This document shows, one piece after another, positions 14,301 to 29,300 of a stretch of 64,000 bases of DNA. The first letter of the stretch is position 1; every line of letters starts with the position of its first letter. The stretch spans positions 11,151,013-11,215,012 of the forward strand of contig CAKAKS010000022.1 in NCBI GenBank assembly GCA_916700875.1. The letters run 5' to 3'. The translations under genes were made by a program, and so were the position numbers. The stretch is from Sebastes aleutianus (taxonomy: Eukaryota > Chordata > Actinopteri > Perciformes > Sebastidae). Under the pieces are notes generated by a model. That model did no database searches and had not been told where the DNA came from. It saw nothing but the letters and a program-made list of their open reading frames with translations.

Positions 14301-17300
14301 CGTGTTTGTCTTTAAGGGTCTGAGTGTCTGTATTTTGACTACAAAGTTTATTATAATAACTCACACTCTTGCCAAAATGTATGCCATATGCATTAATACA
14401 ACCAAAATGATCGAAAAATTTAGAAGTAAATACCCATAAATGTCCCTAGTGAGGCACAAGGGTTAAGTCAGTGGTTTTCAAACTATTTCAGTCATGTCCC
14501 CTTTTGGAGCTCCCCAGACTTAAAACACAACTTACGTTTTCTTTTTACACAAATTTTAAGATAAACTTTATTGATCACATGCAGAGAAATATAAGTATCA
14601 CAGCAGCAAATCAGTAAAATAAAATAAAGTATTAAATACTATAAACACCATCATAGAATGTGATTACAGAGTGAATTGAGTGCTTGACTTTACTTGTAAA
14701 AGTTGTCACAAATAAAGAGAGCATGTAATAAAGGAATTTGCAATAAAAAAAAATGAAACGCAAAAATTGCACTTTAAATGGGTTACTGTTGTGCAAATGA
14801 AAAATACAGTTTAACATGCACCCAAAGAGGTTGTTTTTGACACAAAAGACAAGAGGATCTCCTGTTATAGTAGTAGTTTTGTCTGGCATGTTGGCTTGAT
14901 GAGCATCACCTGTTTTGCTATAGTGTACTTAACATGTCATTTTGATGTCTGAATACATTTTGCAGTTCGTCACTCAGTACTGTACGGTGAATTCAGTGCT
15001 CAATACTCTTCACCCAAATGCAGATAATTTAGTAACAAGAAGTACAAAAGAAAGATCCACAGTGCTCACCTTTGTCCTGACGCTGTTGCTATGGGAGACG
15101 GGCCATTGGGGGGGCGGGGCTCATCACAGGTGCTCATCTCCATCACCACCTTATCCAGAGTCTGTAAGTAAGTCACAGGGTTAACTTCACGACCAACAAC
15201 CAATGTCTCCTTTTAATGATTTTCTGTGGTAGTCTGCTGTCGTAGCTTTGTTATCACCCACCCAACATACGTTTTTCGTCGTAGCACTTCTCTTTTACAT
15301 GATTATTGACAGGAATATTGCCATGCTTCTTTGGCCATTTCCATCAACCTATTTACTACTGTTTTGTCTTAATGTTTGTCATCTATTCTGCACCTCATTC
15401 TAGTGTTTTCTTCATCGTAAGATAAGCGTCTCAGTCAGCCGATTGCGATGTTAAACTGGAAAAGTTTGAGATATAGATTTGCAGTGCGGCTCAATTGATA
15501 AAACAGGTTGCTGCCGCCCGTTTAGCCCTTTGCCACTGGAGATGTGGAGGCCGCCTACATATTGTTCGCAGCCTGTCTAGCGAGATAAAACGCCTTTGGA
15601 AACCCATGAATTACGCCGCGGCTATTCTCAAATTAATAAAACTCTCGACACAACGAGCCTTTCATCTCTGTACGTACCACCTTCAGGCAGTAGCCGCTCT
15701 CCCTTTTCACACCGTTATATAATATTTCCTGGCTATTGTTGGTGCTGTGATAACATTGTGTTCTACAGTGTAGTGACTAACAGCAGAATCAACAACGTGC
15801 TATTGTGCTACCGTTTAATATAATGGCCTTGTATTATGTGCTCCTGATAATCATGCTAAATGTGTAATGAATAGTTGCGATGTTTTTGTGTTCCCCTGAT
15901 AGGTTTGTTGTAATATCTTATATAATAAATCAAAAATATGTTGCGAAACACCAGATGCTGGAGTATATATATGAGGACTGAGAACCACATGCAACATTCA
16001 GGGTTTTGTGCAGACGAGAAAAATGGAGCGTGTGTTCCTCCTGTTGCTGACGGTTTCCAGCAGCCTGTGCGCTGGGAATTACAGCCACCTGGGGACTGGG
16101 ACCAGCATGGCGGTCTGCCAACCTGACACCTGCGCCCTGCTCAGCGAGGTGGCAGCCATGGGGGAGAAGCTGGCAGCCATGACGCAGACGCAGAGCACGC
16201 TCGAGCGAAACCTCGGTGCAATGATGCAGAAAATGGCCAACGTCGAAGCCAGCTTGCAGACGTGCAAAAGCCAAATCGAGGAGCTGCGGAAGATCAACCA
16301 GGCTCAGGATGAGCAGCTGAAGGCGCTCGTAGGCGTCACGTCCGCGAGTGCGTCGAGGATGGCTTTCACCGCCGCTTTGGGAACTTCGGCGGGCCCGTTT
16401 GAACACGACACGCCGCTTCAATATCAAAGAATCCTCTCCAACATCGGCAGCGGCTACAACCCCGCCACCGGCATCTTCACGGCCATGGTGCGGGGGATGT
16501 ACTACTTCAGCTACACCATGTACAACAACAACTCGGGACAGTCCAACTCGGTGGTGTCCCTGATGATGAACAGCCAGAAGATGGTGTCCACCTGGGACAC
16601 GGTGGGCGACGACAGCCACGACAGCGCGACCAACGCAGCGGTGGTGCAGCTGGAGGCCGGGGACAGCGTGTTTGTGAAGATCTACGCAAACAGAGTGCTC
16701 TACGACGACGTAAATTACTACAACACCTTCAGCGGCTTCCTGCTCTTCACCTTGTGATGAACTACGACATTTAACATGTGATGGACGATAAGTAAATTAT
16801 GCAGGAGTACAGGTGGTTAATTACATTGTAAAACACATATTATATTTGGAATTATTGAAGATTCAATGACAATAAATGTGGAAAGAAAAACGTCTCTATG
16901 ATCTGTTTTGATTGTGTGACCAATGGGTGTAGAGCTTACCAGAGAGATTGGGTGAGTCTTCAACTTTGTCCATGGTATCTGTGAATGAAACAAGAGCAGC
17001 GGCTTAGTTTTTCAGCAAGCATTATGCCTTTTAGTGCTCCCAAAATGCTAAACTAAATTACCATTCAATGGGAAGTACAAATCAAATTAAATGCAACTGA
17101 ACTGCACAGAATTAAATCAAGTCAGAACAACGGGCGAGGCAGCTCAGAGCTGAAGGAAGAAAAAGAAATCAATGAGTCTAGACTGACTGGCAGTTCGCTC
17201 CATTCAGCTCCAGAGCTCCATTAATCCTCAACATGCAGCCTCTTGATTCAAGTCCGTGTCAAATTATATAGCAAAAGAGATTAAACGCTCGTGTTCACTC

Positions 17301-20300
17301 GCAGCTTTTTCCACACAGAGCGACTCGTTCTCTGAGACGTCGTAAATCAAGAATCAAGGATTTGCTGCACTAATTGAATTGGAGACACATATTATTCGCC
17401 TCTGCTAGGAGGAGCCAGTAGGGGGCGTCAGCTCAGGCCTTGTCACTTTGAGTCACCAGAGCAGAAGTATTTATTGCACTTAACATCAGCGTGTGTACTT
17501 TTATTCCCTTTTAATTTGTTCGTGACCTTCAGTCGTTTATAATGTAGAGGTGAGAGTGTTGCTCCTCTGTAACAGGAAGACACAAAGAAACAGAAGGGGA
17601 AGTGAGATATACATCTCTGTTCTCGTTTTTTTTTTTTCATGTTTAACGGCAAACACCACAATGAATGCACTTTGGAGGTTTCAATTCAACGGCTCCACTG
17701 TTCACTGAGAAATATGATGCTCTGTACACACTGATTGTAAATGATGTGGGTAATATAGTTGCAGCACGATGACAATGACACAGCAAAATAAGTTGAGACA
17801 CTACGTATTACAAGCCAACAGACCAATTAAGAGAAAGACAGCAAAGGAGGGGTATTGACCAACAAAACAAGGTGACAGATGTGTAAAGATAGGGTTGAGA
17901 AAACGAACGAGGGAAGAACGGAGATAAAAAGAAAATGAGGTGGAGGAGGAAAAGAATAGGTGGACCTTGGTCTGAATTAAAGTCCAGTCACGACAGACAT
18001 GACTGTACGCAGCTCCATTCACTGTTTCCAGGGTGTGTCAGAGTCTGGTCTGATACATGGCACTTGGCTGATGACCGTGACCACGTCGGGGGCGTCTGAC
18101 AGCTCCAGCTGAGTGCGTGTGTGTAGTGCAAAGACTCATTGGGAGTGTACATGATAGATGTTAAAAGGTATCTACGCTGTGTCTTGATTTAGTGAGATCA
18201 GTAACAATGTTCTCATCCAACTACCTGCCAGAGAGTGAATAAGCATATTTCCCAAAATGTCCAACTATCCCTTTAAAAAAATCAATAAAGTCATCATATG
18301 TCAGCGTCCCTCACCCTGATGGCGGCCTTGTTGCATTCCACGCGGTTGATGGCGAGCCAGGTGGGCAGGTCCAGCAGGCTCTGGAGAACCTCCTCGTCCA
18401 GCTCCAGGTTGGTCAGCTGACCCTCCCCCTTCAGCGTGCTCAGGTTGATCTTGTCCGGCGACAAGTTCTTAGCAAACCTGCGAGAACATGGATGAGAAGA
18501 AGAAGAAGTGCAGCTTTGAGCAGGGGGAATATTTATAGAAACAGGTTCTTGGCAAAGAGACGGGCTGGACAAACAAACCAAAACTGTTAGACTCGGAGTA
18601 CTGAACGGGAACAGAGGGGGGTCTGTCCATTCCAACACACACACACAAACACACTGCTTTTTCAAATTCATGATTTTAAATATAGCTTGTCATGAATATC
18701 AGACAATATACAGTATTTTCTCAAATAAGCCAAAACCATTCATTTCAGAGTGAATTATATTTATGAACGAAACCTATGTCTTTTTAATAGCACACTCAAA
18801 AACAAGCCTATAATTTAAGGTTATACATTGCTGTTGAAGTCATACTATGAGACTATTAACCTGCTACAAGTTTGAAAATAAATATCTGCATTTAGAAAAG
18901 TATGTTTTTCTCTTCATGTAAGCCAGTGGTTCCTAACCTTTTCCCAAAAGGGACCCCTTATTCTATCATTGAGTAAGCTGACGACCCCTGACTAAGGGAC
19001 ATATTTTATGGATATTTCATATTATATCCAATGTATAACAATAAAGGTACAGAACAACTGATACACTGTATAATTAACCCAAACAGTGAACGCAATAACT
19101 GCAGGAAGTTTGTGTAAAATAAGTAATTCGGATGAATTTTGAGCAGATTATTTGATTTTCTGTGAATAATGCATTAGACATGAGTTTTTCTGTTATTTTT
19201 AAGGACTTTTAATACAATTATCTGTATGTTTTTTTAATATTTTTAATAGTTAATAGGCTTCTTTTTTGACAAATTCAGTGTGTTATTTTCCCTGATGCTT
19301 TGCCATTGCTCTATAAGCTCTTTGGTTGTTCAAGTTGGTACTTTTCTAATGCTCTTATCCTGTTTATATAATAATCCAAACTTTAAAAATAAGAATTTCA
19401 TTTAGTTTTCTTCGCATAAATGACTGCAATCCTGAGATATAGGCCAACTGTATATATTAAAAAAAAGGTTGTCTTACACCCCTTAAAATCAAGAAGGCGT
19501 CGCAACCCCCCCATGAAGCTTTGGCAACCCCAGGTTGGGTACCAGTGATGTAAGCTTTGTTGTTGCTGTTGTACTTGTTTGTTTTGTTTCCATAGTTGCC
19601 GCTTAATCTCATAATGACAGGGAGAAGAGAGGCTCAAGGTACAGAGAGTTTGAGTTTTAATAAGCTACAATAAAGAGAGGATTTAAAGACAGAGAGCAGA
19701 CAGGATGGTACAGTGGGAGGTGAGGGAAAAGGCCTAGGTCTGACACTATATATCATATGTCGGTGCTCAGGATAATAAGGAGTTTGTGAGATCCATGCTG
19801 GACAGAATGTGTGTGTTCACAGAAAGGACATTGTGTACTCTGTATCCGACGATAAGGTGCCAACACTCTCCGTTAATTAAAACTTATGAGCCTATATTGA
19901 TATTTATAACCTCTTTGGGAAATGCTGTGTGTGTATATACAGTATAATAGGGTCTCTGTGTGCTGAGGTGATTCTGTGTGTTTAGTCTATTTGCTCTTTT
20001 GCGTAAATAGCCTCGAACACACAAACTCAGTGTCCATGACCTAAGTGTTTTTCTGCCCACGCTCGCCGTTTGATTATTGGTTAATAGTTAGCAGAGTGGG
20101 CAGATATACTAAATGGATTATTGACCTGTGCATCTCCGCAGACCGGTCTAAAGGAATCCCTTAAAACAGGGGTTGTATTGATTTCACATTCTCGAGCTGT
20201 CAAGAGTCACACAGCGTTGTGACATGTAGAGGTGCAGAATACTCCTCCTAATTTTAGTCTGCATTATGTTTTAATCTCCAAGAAAACAGCCACTGTGGTT

Positions 20301-23300
20301 TACAGTCATGCAACAATGCAGTGAAATAATTATATTTAACAGGTACAGTAAAGCACTACATCTAAACTAGTCGGTAGTAGTGTTAAAACTCACTTTTAAA
20401 CACACACATAAAGTACAGGTAGACTTAATCTTGTTACCTAGCTAATCTGACACAGACACTTGCAGTGTGTCTATCTGTAAATAGGGTCAGATCAAAGCTC
20501 AGAGTTTCACAACTAACACACATTACTGACAGAGTGACCTGATTATCATTGCCAAAGCTTTGTTATTTTACTGCCCTACTAACTTATATATACGCTGTGA
20601 GGAATGTGTGAAGCTTGTGCTCAAATCACAACAGCGCTGGATGGGTATCGTTTGAAATTCTTCAACATCGGTGGCAATAGAATACCGGATTTTTGGCCCC
20701 GATACCATAACAATACTTATTTTTGGGTGGCGGAGTCTCATCTTTCCAAATGATTTCCAAATAGGATTATACATAGTATTTTTTTCATGAAACCCTTTTT
20801 ACGTTTTTGGGACATGTTTGACGGAGACAGTAGAGACTAGAGACTAGAGAGGTGACAAGAAATAAGGGGGATTATATGCATATTTCACCCCCTTTACACC
20901 TGGCATTCAATTGTGTCTCGTATCCAGATTGTATCTAGACATGATTTAACCTGATTACATTTGTCTCCAGTGTCCACATTGAGATCCGATCGCTCTGAAA
21001 AGGGCTGAGAAGAAGGCTGCTTACATACAGGCTTGTAGCCAGGCACTGCTGAAGGGGCGGTGCGTAATGCGCAGACACATCAGCCTCAAAACGCCGCCGT
21101 TTAGGAGGGAAGGGGGGGAAGACTTTGATCGAATATCAAATAAGGAAGCACCGTTTCAACTTTTTCTCTCCCGATTCTGAAACCTAAACTCAGGATACCT
21201 GCTGATACAGAGTACCAATCCGATCCCTGTGCTTTCACTTCCCCAAATTTGAAACCTGCATACTGTACCTCACTGTGTGTAATTCAATGTAATAATTTGT
21301 ATGTGAGAACATTCACATGTTGAACATAAGACCAGGGATTGCTGTGGTCCTAAAAACCGAGCCAGTAGCCCACCGTGACTGAGTTATATATTTTTTTGTC
21401 CTCTTAAAGTAGTAGTTGCGACTGTGCAGATGCATAACCCATTGATAGCATTAAAGATTTTATGTATATTGTGATGTGTTCTTTATACTATGACAGTTTT
21501 CCTAAAATGTGATTTTAAAAAATTGTAATATATCGCCTTCCTTACTATATCGCAAATATAATATAAAATCGTAACCCCTGTATCGTGTTATGTATCGTAT
21601 CGCCAGATTCTTGCCAACACACAGCCCTACTCTCAATACTGAAATAAAGTCACAGATGCAGCAAGAAGACCATTTGCAGTCATCAAAACATGGGTATGTA
21701 TGATTATGGAGCCTCTCAGTAACTGGATATTTTCAGGGAGACAAAAGGTTTTTTGTTCTGATGGTCTATGATGGAAGACATGGCAAGGTGCACAGAGACT
21801 CTCAGTATCTGCAGTGTGAAAGAAACTTTGCCCCCGTGAGCAATGCTTTTATGATTCAGCTGCCCATGTTTGTCAAAAATCCTGCTTCTTTCCGACTGAA
21901 ACACCTTCTCCTCGCTGTGTGAGATTTCTCCTCTAATTCAACGTGTAACCTGTGAATTATTCAGCGGTGTGGTAGAGGGAACAAGACAGAAAAACAAACT
22001 CTCTCACAAACAAAAACACAAGAAATATTATGCGCTCGCATACACACATATACGGAGACAGAAAACACAGTCTTGTCTCTGAGAGGTGGGTTGTTGTTGC
22101 TGGAGCGTCTCAGCCGTGTGAGCAGTGAAATATTCATTCCTGCTGCTGATCAAGTATCAAGCAGCTAGCCAGCTAGCTTCGCCCCGCTCCTTATCTGGCG
22201 TCTCCGTCTCCCCTGGGCCACCTCTCGCTTCCTCTCCCCGTCTTCCAAAGTCATAAATAAACCAACGCTGTAATAATGGGTTGTTGACGCGCTGTCTAAT
22301 ATCAAGGCTCCTAAATAAGCTAAATTACACAGACACATCCTACTTGTTACTGAGAACAACAGCAAGGAGCAGAGGGTATTAAGTTCACACAGCGTCATCT
22401 TTCCCCATTCATCTGCTCCTCTCTCTCGCCATCAGACCTTATTCCAGTCAGCAGGGCCGAGCTCACCGGACCAAATCCAGGCCCATAAAGAGATCGGGAC
22501 TAGTTACTGGCTGGAGACAGGGTCCTGTCAGATGCAAGATTAACCACTCAACAGTGAAAAAAATCCATGCCCAGATTCCTCTCTGTAAAAGTTAGATTTT
22601 AAAAGGAACAGTGTGTAACATTTCGGGGGATCTATTGGTAGAAATGGAATACAATATTCATAACTATGTTTTCATTGGTGTATAATCACCTGAAACTAAG
22701 AATGACTGTGTTTTTCGTTAGCTTAGAATGAGCCGTTTATATCTACATAGGGGGCGGTTGAAACTGTGGTAACGTGAGATGAAACTCTGGTGTTTGTTTG
22801 ACAACAGCTGCCATTTTGGACTGAAAACACTTCAACACAGGCCATTTTTGGTAGGTAACGCCAGCCGCCGTCTGACTTCCGTTGCTCTTTTAGTAGCGTT
22901 ATTATGGTATGGATGACCTTTTGAGCGAATGGCGTTACCACAGTTGGCGGCTCACGTTACCTCAGTCTTGGAAAGGGAGGTAAGTGAGCGGATGGGTACC
23001 AAGTTGGTTGCAATCACTAGATACTGCCAAATCCTACACGCTGTACCTTTAACCCGTTACTCATGTACCGTCTCTGTTAAGGGAGAAATTTTAAAGAGAG
23101 ATGGATCACTATAAATTAATCATGATGAAATAAACGTACTTATCAAAAACATAGATTTTGTGTGTAAATCAACTTATATAAGTCTGTAACAGTAGACTGA
23201 TCTTGCAACGTTTTCCCTTAACCACAAACACACCGAGAGCAGACTTTAGTCCGCCTTCTCTTTTATGCTGATGTCTGTGGATCCTGTGAATGGAAAACAG

Positions 23301-26300
23301 AGGCACTTTTTCCTGCCCTGATGGTGCGTTTCATGACGCAGCCTGATGACATCAGTGCCAGCAAGAGAGGAGCCTGAGGGAAGACGGCCAGAGTGACTCA
23401 GACAACCAGCTTGTTTTAGCAACCAAGACTACGGCAACATGGAGAGAGAGACATAAATAAAGAGAAAGAGAGACGCAGAAACTAAAAGACAAAAGGAGAA
23501 AGAAATAGAGGAGACATCCTCTGGGCACTCCTCTGGGATTTAGGAGTGTAGTTTTGCCAGAAAAAAAAAGGGATCTGGGACGTTACCACGTTCTTTCCTG
23601 CCAAGCAGCAGGCTTTGGCTCCATAACAAAAAATGGAGAATGTGACATTTAAATTGGCCTCTAAATCCTTCACTAGCCCGTTCAGTGTCAACAGCAGCGT
23701 GTAATGAGTATCAAGGCACTTTATTCACTTAGAGACCAGCTGAAACAGCCACGGAAGTGTTCAAGATGCCTGTGGTACATGTGGCACACTAAGACAATCC
23801 AACAAATTAAATAACCTTAAAGTGTCCCTAAAACCTTCAGCTCACCTGTTTAACATGGTGGTGGTCAACCTACGTCATTGTAAAACAAGCCTCTCTAATG
23901 TTTTATATTATGAAGCAAGTTCAAACGTAATCCAATATCTCAAAATATATTTGTATTAGCTCTTTTCGAGGTGTTCTTTATTACACTCCTGTTAGAGGCC
24001 AGCAGCACTGCAGTGTTTTGCAGGCTGACTGCCTTCAGGTTTAAAAATAACAATCACCCACGTGTGAACCTTTTTTAATTACTCATTTCCGTTGTGTAAC
24101 ATCTTTACTCAATATTCACATTCAGTAATATCATCTTGAGGAACTTTCTGTTGAACTTTATTTGAAGGTGGGTAACATGATCCGCTTACAACTTTATCAT
24201 CTGACTCACTTGCTTTTATTTTGTTTTTCAAGAGAGCATATAACAAAGTCCAGGTGTCTTTATTGGCAAATCTTTCCGTTCTTTTATTGGTGTAGCTATA
24301 AAAATAAAAGTTATTTGATCGAGGGTTAGCAAAATGCCAGGGCTGTTGGTTTGGTTTCAGAAGTGCAATAAAGCCAGAAGTATTTCAACCAAAAAGTAAA
24401 TGCTACTTTCAGCATTTATACATTTATAAAAGTCCAGTAAGTAATATATTATGATGAATTTGGTTATTGTGCTTTTCATAATAAAGGCAATTTAACAAAC
24501 AATGATGTAAACTGCTCAAAATTAAATTAAATTACTCAACTATTTGTTTTTTTCTTGTAAATTTACCACTTTATAATCTTCAAATTTTAAAGTTTTTTTA
24601 ACATAATATATTGTTAGCAATGGTAAGAGTATATATCATGCATATATATCAAGAAAGAGCACAAACATGTTGATGTCTAAACCTTCCTGCTTTAGGATTC
24701 TGCTCACTGTTCTGATATTGAAGCTCTTTGAAACATGTTTCTTGCGGAAATATATGCTGACAGACAAAAACACATTATGCAGCCCTAACAGAACAGTTAT
24801 TAAAAAGACTTGCGTCATCTCAAAGTTATCATCAAGAGGGATTATGTGAATTACTTTCCAGGCTACATTCCAGCACAAGTGCAAAGACACACACATCTAC
24901 AGTTGTACACAAACTCCTCAAAAAACACCTACCCACCCACACACACACGTCAACAGGGACAACAATTCAATAACAACAACGCGCTGAGGCAACCTATCAA
25001 AGTGAAGCGAGTTTATATCGGCAGCTCAGGCCCCAGAGTCCTGGAATATTCATGACCCCGTGGAGAGACGGCGCAAAGCTCGGCGTGAAGGAGAAAACAA
25101 TCCAAGACGCTGGTTACGCCACAGCAGAGGATGCCAACCAAGGCCTGGAGGGACCCTGGTCAAATGTCACACCTACAAAATCACACACAAGTACTTCACA
25201 GCTACACACTGATGAGACACCCACAGCCAGGCACTCAGTCGTGACTCATGCCATAATAGCCTTCCCACCAGCGGCGAGTCCATAACACTGGGAGTAGTGG
25301 AGTTCATCACTGTGGTGCATCATCATCATCACGCAGCTACTGCAGCATGGAGAGTCAGACCAGAACCAGAAGAGATGATCATGATGACAAACAGCAACAG
25401 CAGAAATGGACTCATCTCTCACACCGCAATGGGCACTAAACCTCAGAACAGACGTGTTATATGTGCACATAATGGATGGATAGCACGTTCGGAACACTGG
25501 TCTTCCAATCCCTTCAGCTGACTCAAGAGTTGAAAAGAGTTCCCTAAACTAACCCGTCTCCTCTTTGCTGATTGGAAATGTAATGGATGAAATTCTTGTA
25601 GGATCAGTTGGCGGTCCTTTTTAGTTGCAGCCCTCCCACTGACAGGATGAAAACTGAGTATTGGACTTGAATGCTACACATTCACCATTAAAACCTAAAA
25701 AAGGAGAAGAGAGCTGAGCGAGGTTATGCTCCAACAATCGTGTCAACTCCCCTATAACTCCCCGACTTAACCCCAAAATGGACCTCGCATACCAACCTGA
25801 ATATAAGCCTAATCTCCAGGTCAGGAGCTCTCTCCATTAGAAGCTAAGCTAATGATAATCTTTTCATTCTCAGGGGTTCATTGTGGGTACGTTTGTCTAT
25901 CAGCAGCTTTGTCTTACGCACATCGAGCAAATCTCCCTCTACCACTCAATGTTTCTACATTCCCCTGTGACTGAGGATGTCATTTATGGCGTCTGCAGTT
26001 TACAGGACTGTTGTGCTGCAGTCTTGTGACATTAATAAGCAGCCATTTACTCTAGAATCAGGATGGCATGGGTCATTTCAAAGTACAAAGACATTATGAG
26101 GAACCCCAAACGCTATAAATAAGTTGAGAAACAACGGTGTGTGTGACATTTTTTGGTTCCTTCAAAACAAAAATAAACTCTTGTGACATTACTTTGGATG
26201 GCTTTTGGGGAGGACGGATATTTTCATCTAGCTAAAACAGAAAGGACACTCAGAATATATGCGTGATTATTAACTGATAACTCGATCAACTATATTAGAT

Positions 26301-29300
26301 AATCAATCAATTGATTTAAGTCATTCTTTGAGTTAAATCCAGCTTTGAAAATGTGACGATCTGCTGCTTTCCTCTGCTTTAAATCGTTGTCAAATTGAAT
26401 ATCTTTGGATTATGAACAGTTTGTCAGACGAAAACAAGATGTGAACATGCCACCTCGAGCTTTGGGAAATTGCCTTTTATCATTTTAACGGACATTTAAT
26501 CGAGAAAACAACTGATTTATCATGAAAATGATCGACAGATTAATCAACAATTAAAATAATTGTTCGTTGCAGCCCAAATGCATTTATTTTTATGTCAAAG
26601 TAAGGAAATAGATGGTGGGTTTAACAAGTTTTTAGCAGCTAACAAACAGTTGGTAAGCAGGAGTAAAAGTAGAGAAGAGGGAAGAAATTAGACAATCCAA
26701 GTCTCCGTTTCTCTCACAAGACCAGCGTTTAACAGAAAGTTTGAGTCTCGTTCTCCAACCTACTAACCGACATGTGAAAGCAAGACAAACTCTCTTTTGG
26801 GGGAACAAAGTAGAGAGAATACAAAGTCTAAATGTGCTTAGCCATTTCTTCATCCATGTATATTTGTGTGTGCAATAGGATCTCGCTCCGTCTGGCTGTG
26901 GGCCAGGGTCCTGTCGATAATCTAAACCTTTCTGTAACGCAGACAAACACACACCGTGTCATCTAATCACTCCCAGGGGGCTACCAACCTGAGCTCGACC
27001 TTCTTCATCAATACACTCTCACGTTAGGAGAACAGTAACAGAACAACTCAACCATGTCACTTAATATTAATAAACTCATCCTTGCCCGAAAAGTCACAAA
27101 CAATGCTTCTTGTAACAGTACACATTGTACCAAAAAAAGGCCCTCTCAACTAGTTTAATATGTCATGCATGCCTCGGTGCACATGTCTTGGCCGGAGGAG
27201 GAACAGCCATTGCAGACTTCTGCGTCAGTGAGCCGTAAAGATGGTGGTGGTTCACTCTGACAGGCCTCGTCCTGGTCACATTCGTGTGTCCTCTGCAACC
27301 GAGCTCACATGTTGACACCAACAACATCACCTGTAGCTGTGTAAGCACACCTACAGTACAGCAGCGTATGTGAATAATAAAGCCGACGAGGCAGAGCCAA
27401 CCAAGCGTGCATCATATACTCTACTGTATTAGCAGACGTGCAGTGGAGTATAAGGTGATGCTGATTTGGCTTTGTGACACCAGCACTTTTAGCGTGACAT
27501 CACTACACCGAACGGCGCAGGATTGGCTGACAGGTCAGCTTCTGTTCAGTGCCAGACCAATGAGGCCAGGACAAAGAAGATCAGATGACAAAGCCCAAAG
27601 ACGGATGACATCACTACTCTTCCAGCCATTTCCTGTCAATGTTGATGCTAATGCAGCTGAGGGCATGCACAGTCATGTGCAGAAACACACACACACACAC
27701 ACATATAGGATACACAACTTATAGTACGAGGACAACGAAGGGCATGCCCCTCATTCATAGGCTGTGTGTTGCAGACAAATGGCAGTGTTAAAGGGTGTGA
27801 AGGACAAAGCCATCCTAAACACTAATAAGGTATTAACAAGTGAGTAACTAATTCATCACAACTGAATCATCACAAAGACTTTTCTCGCCAACCACTTTCA
27901 GCTTTTCTTTCTCTTCAAGAACACAAGCTGGTCCACCTGCATACTGATGAGCTGTTCAAAGACTTAGTCATCTACAGTATGTGAGCTGCAATATAAATGT
28001 GACAGCTGTCATTACTTATACTCCGTGTAAGCGCTGTCAGCCTTTGAGTTGAACATTACTATTCTGTTTGGAGGTGCTCTGTTAGATCAGTAGCAGGTTA
28101 GTACAGGAAGGAAAACTCCAAGTTCTGCATCTGGAACAAAACAAGGAAGTAGTCCATTGAAAGTCCCATGAGAGACAGTGGAAAAGACTAAATAATACAT
28201 GTAAAGTGGGTCGAGCTGCCCATAACAGCAAGACAAAAAACAAATTAACAATGAATGGGGCCTTGGTGGCACCATTAAACACATCCTGAACCAATATTAA
28301 GCTCATTTATCTCTAGATGCATAAAAGGGTGCTTACTAGGGATGCACTGATACCGATACCAGATCGGGCAAATACTGACTCAAATAGCTGGATCTGATAT
28401 TAGTGACAATGGGCTCCATCTATTCAATTCAGTATTATGTTTATATACTATATACATTATAGACTGGAATTTTAATTCCTGTTCAAGTTTTGACCAATTT
28501 GTGGCTGCAATAAAAAGCTTTACGCTTGAATTGTAATTCTTGTTAATTTTGTACCAAGTTGCTGGTGTACGATTTATTATTTTAATAATAAATAATAATA
28601 ATTAAAATGATAAATATGTCTATCTATGTATTTATTTGTTATATTTTGTTTTACAAAGTTAGGAAAGTGATGTTTAAGTCAAGCCTGATGTTGCCTTATA
28701 CATAAAAGAACGATCCCAGTCACTTCCACAAAGTGAGGCTTATTAATTAAACACTGGTATCGGATCGGTACCCATAGCCCAGGTATCACTATTGGTATAG
28801 GGACTGAATTTGGTGCATCCCTAGTGCTTACCGGTGTTACACCAAAATCTGTGACCGCAGGGAGCCAGCAGTACATGAGGTCACCGTTTCTGATGCCAGA
28901 AAGTGTGACCTGTATAAGAAATGAGGCAAATATGTGACAAAAAAATAAATGGTTAAAAACATAAATGTATTTTAGTATTTTTTTTTTTTATTTAAAAATA
29001 TATTCAAAAAACTCTAAAAGAAAAGATTGGTACACAGTGGGGTCACATTTTCTGACGACAGCCGTCAGAAATGGAGACTTTATATCTTTATATCTTTATA
29101 TGGGCTAAATTTTGGTGGGGAAAAACTGGAATGGCCATTTGTCAAGGTGTCCCTTGACCTCTGACCTCAAGATATGTGACTGAAAATGGGTCCTATGGGT
29201 ACCCATGAGTCTCCCCTTTACAGACATGCCCACTTTATAATAATCCTATGCAGTTTTGGGGAAAACATGCAGTTTTTTGAATGCAGTATACATGGGAACT

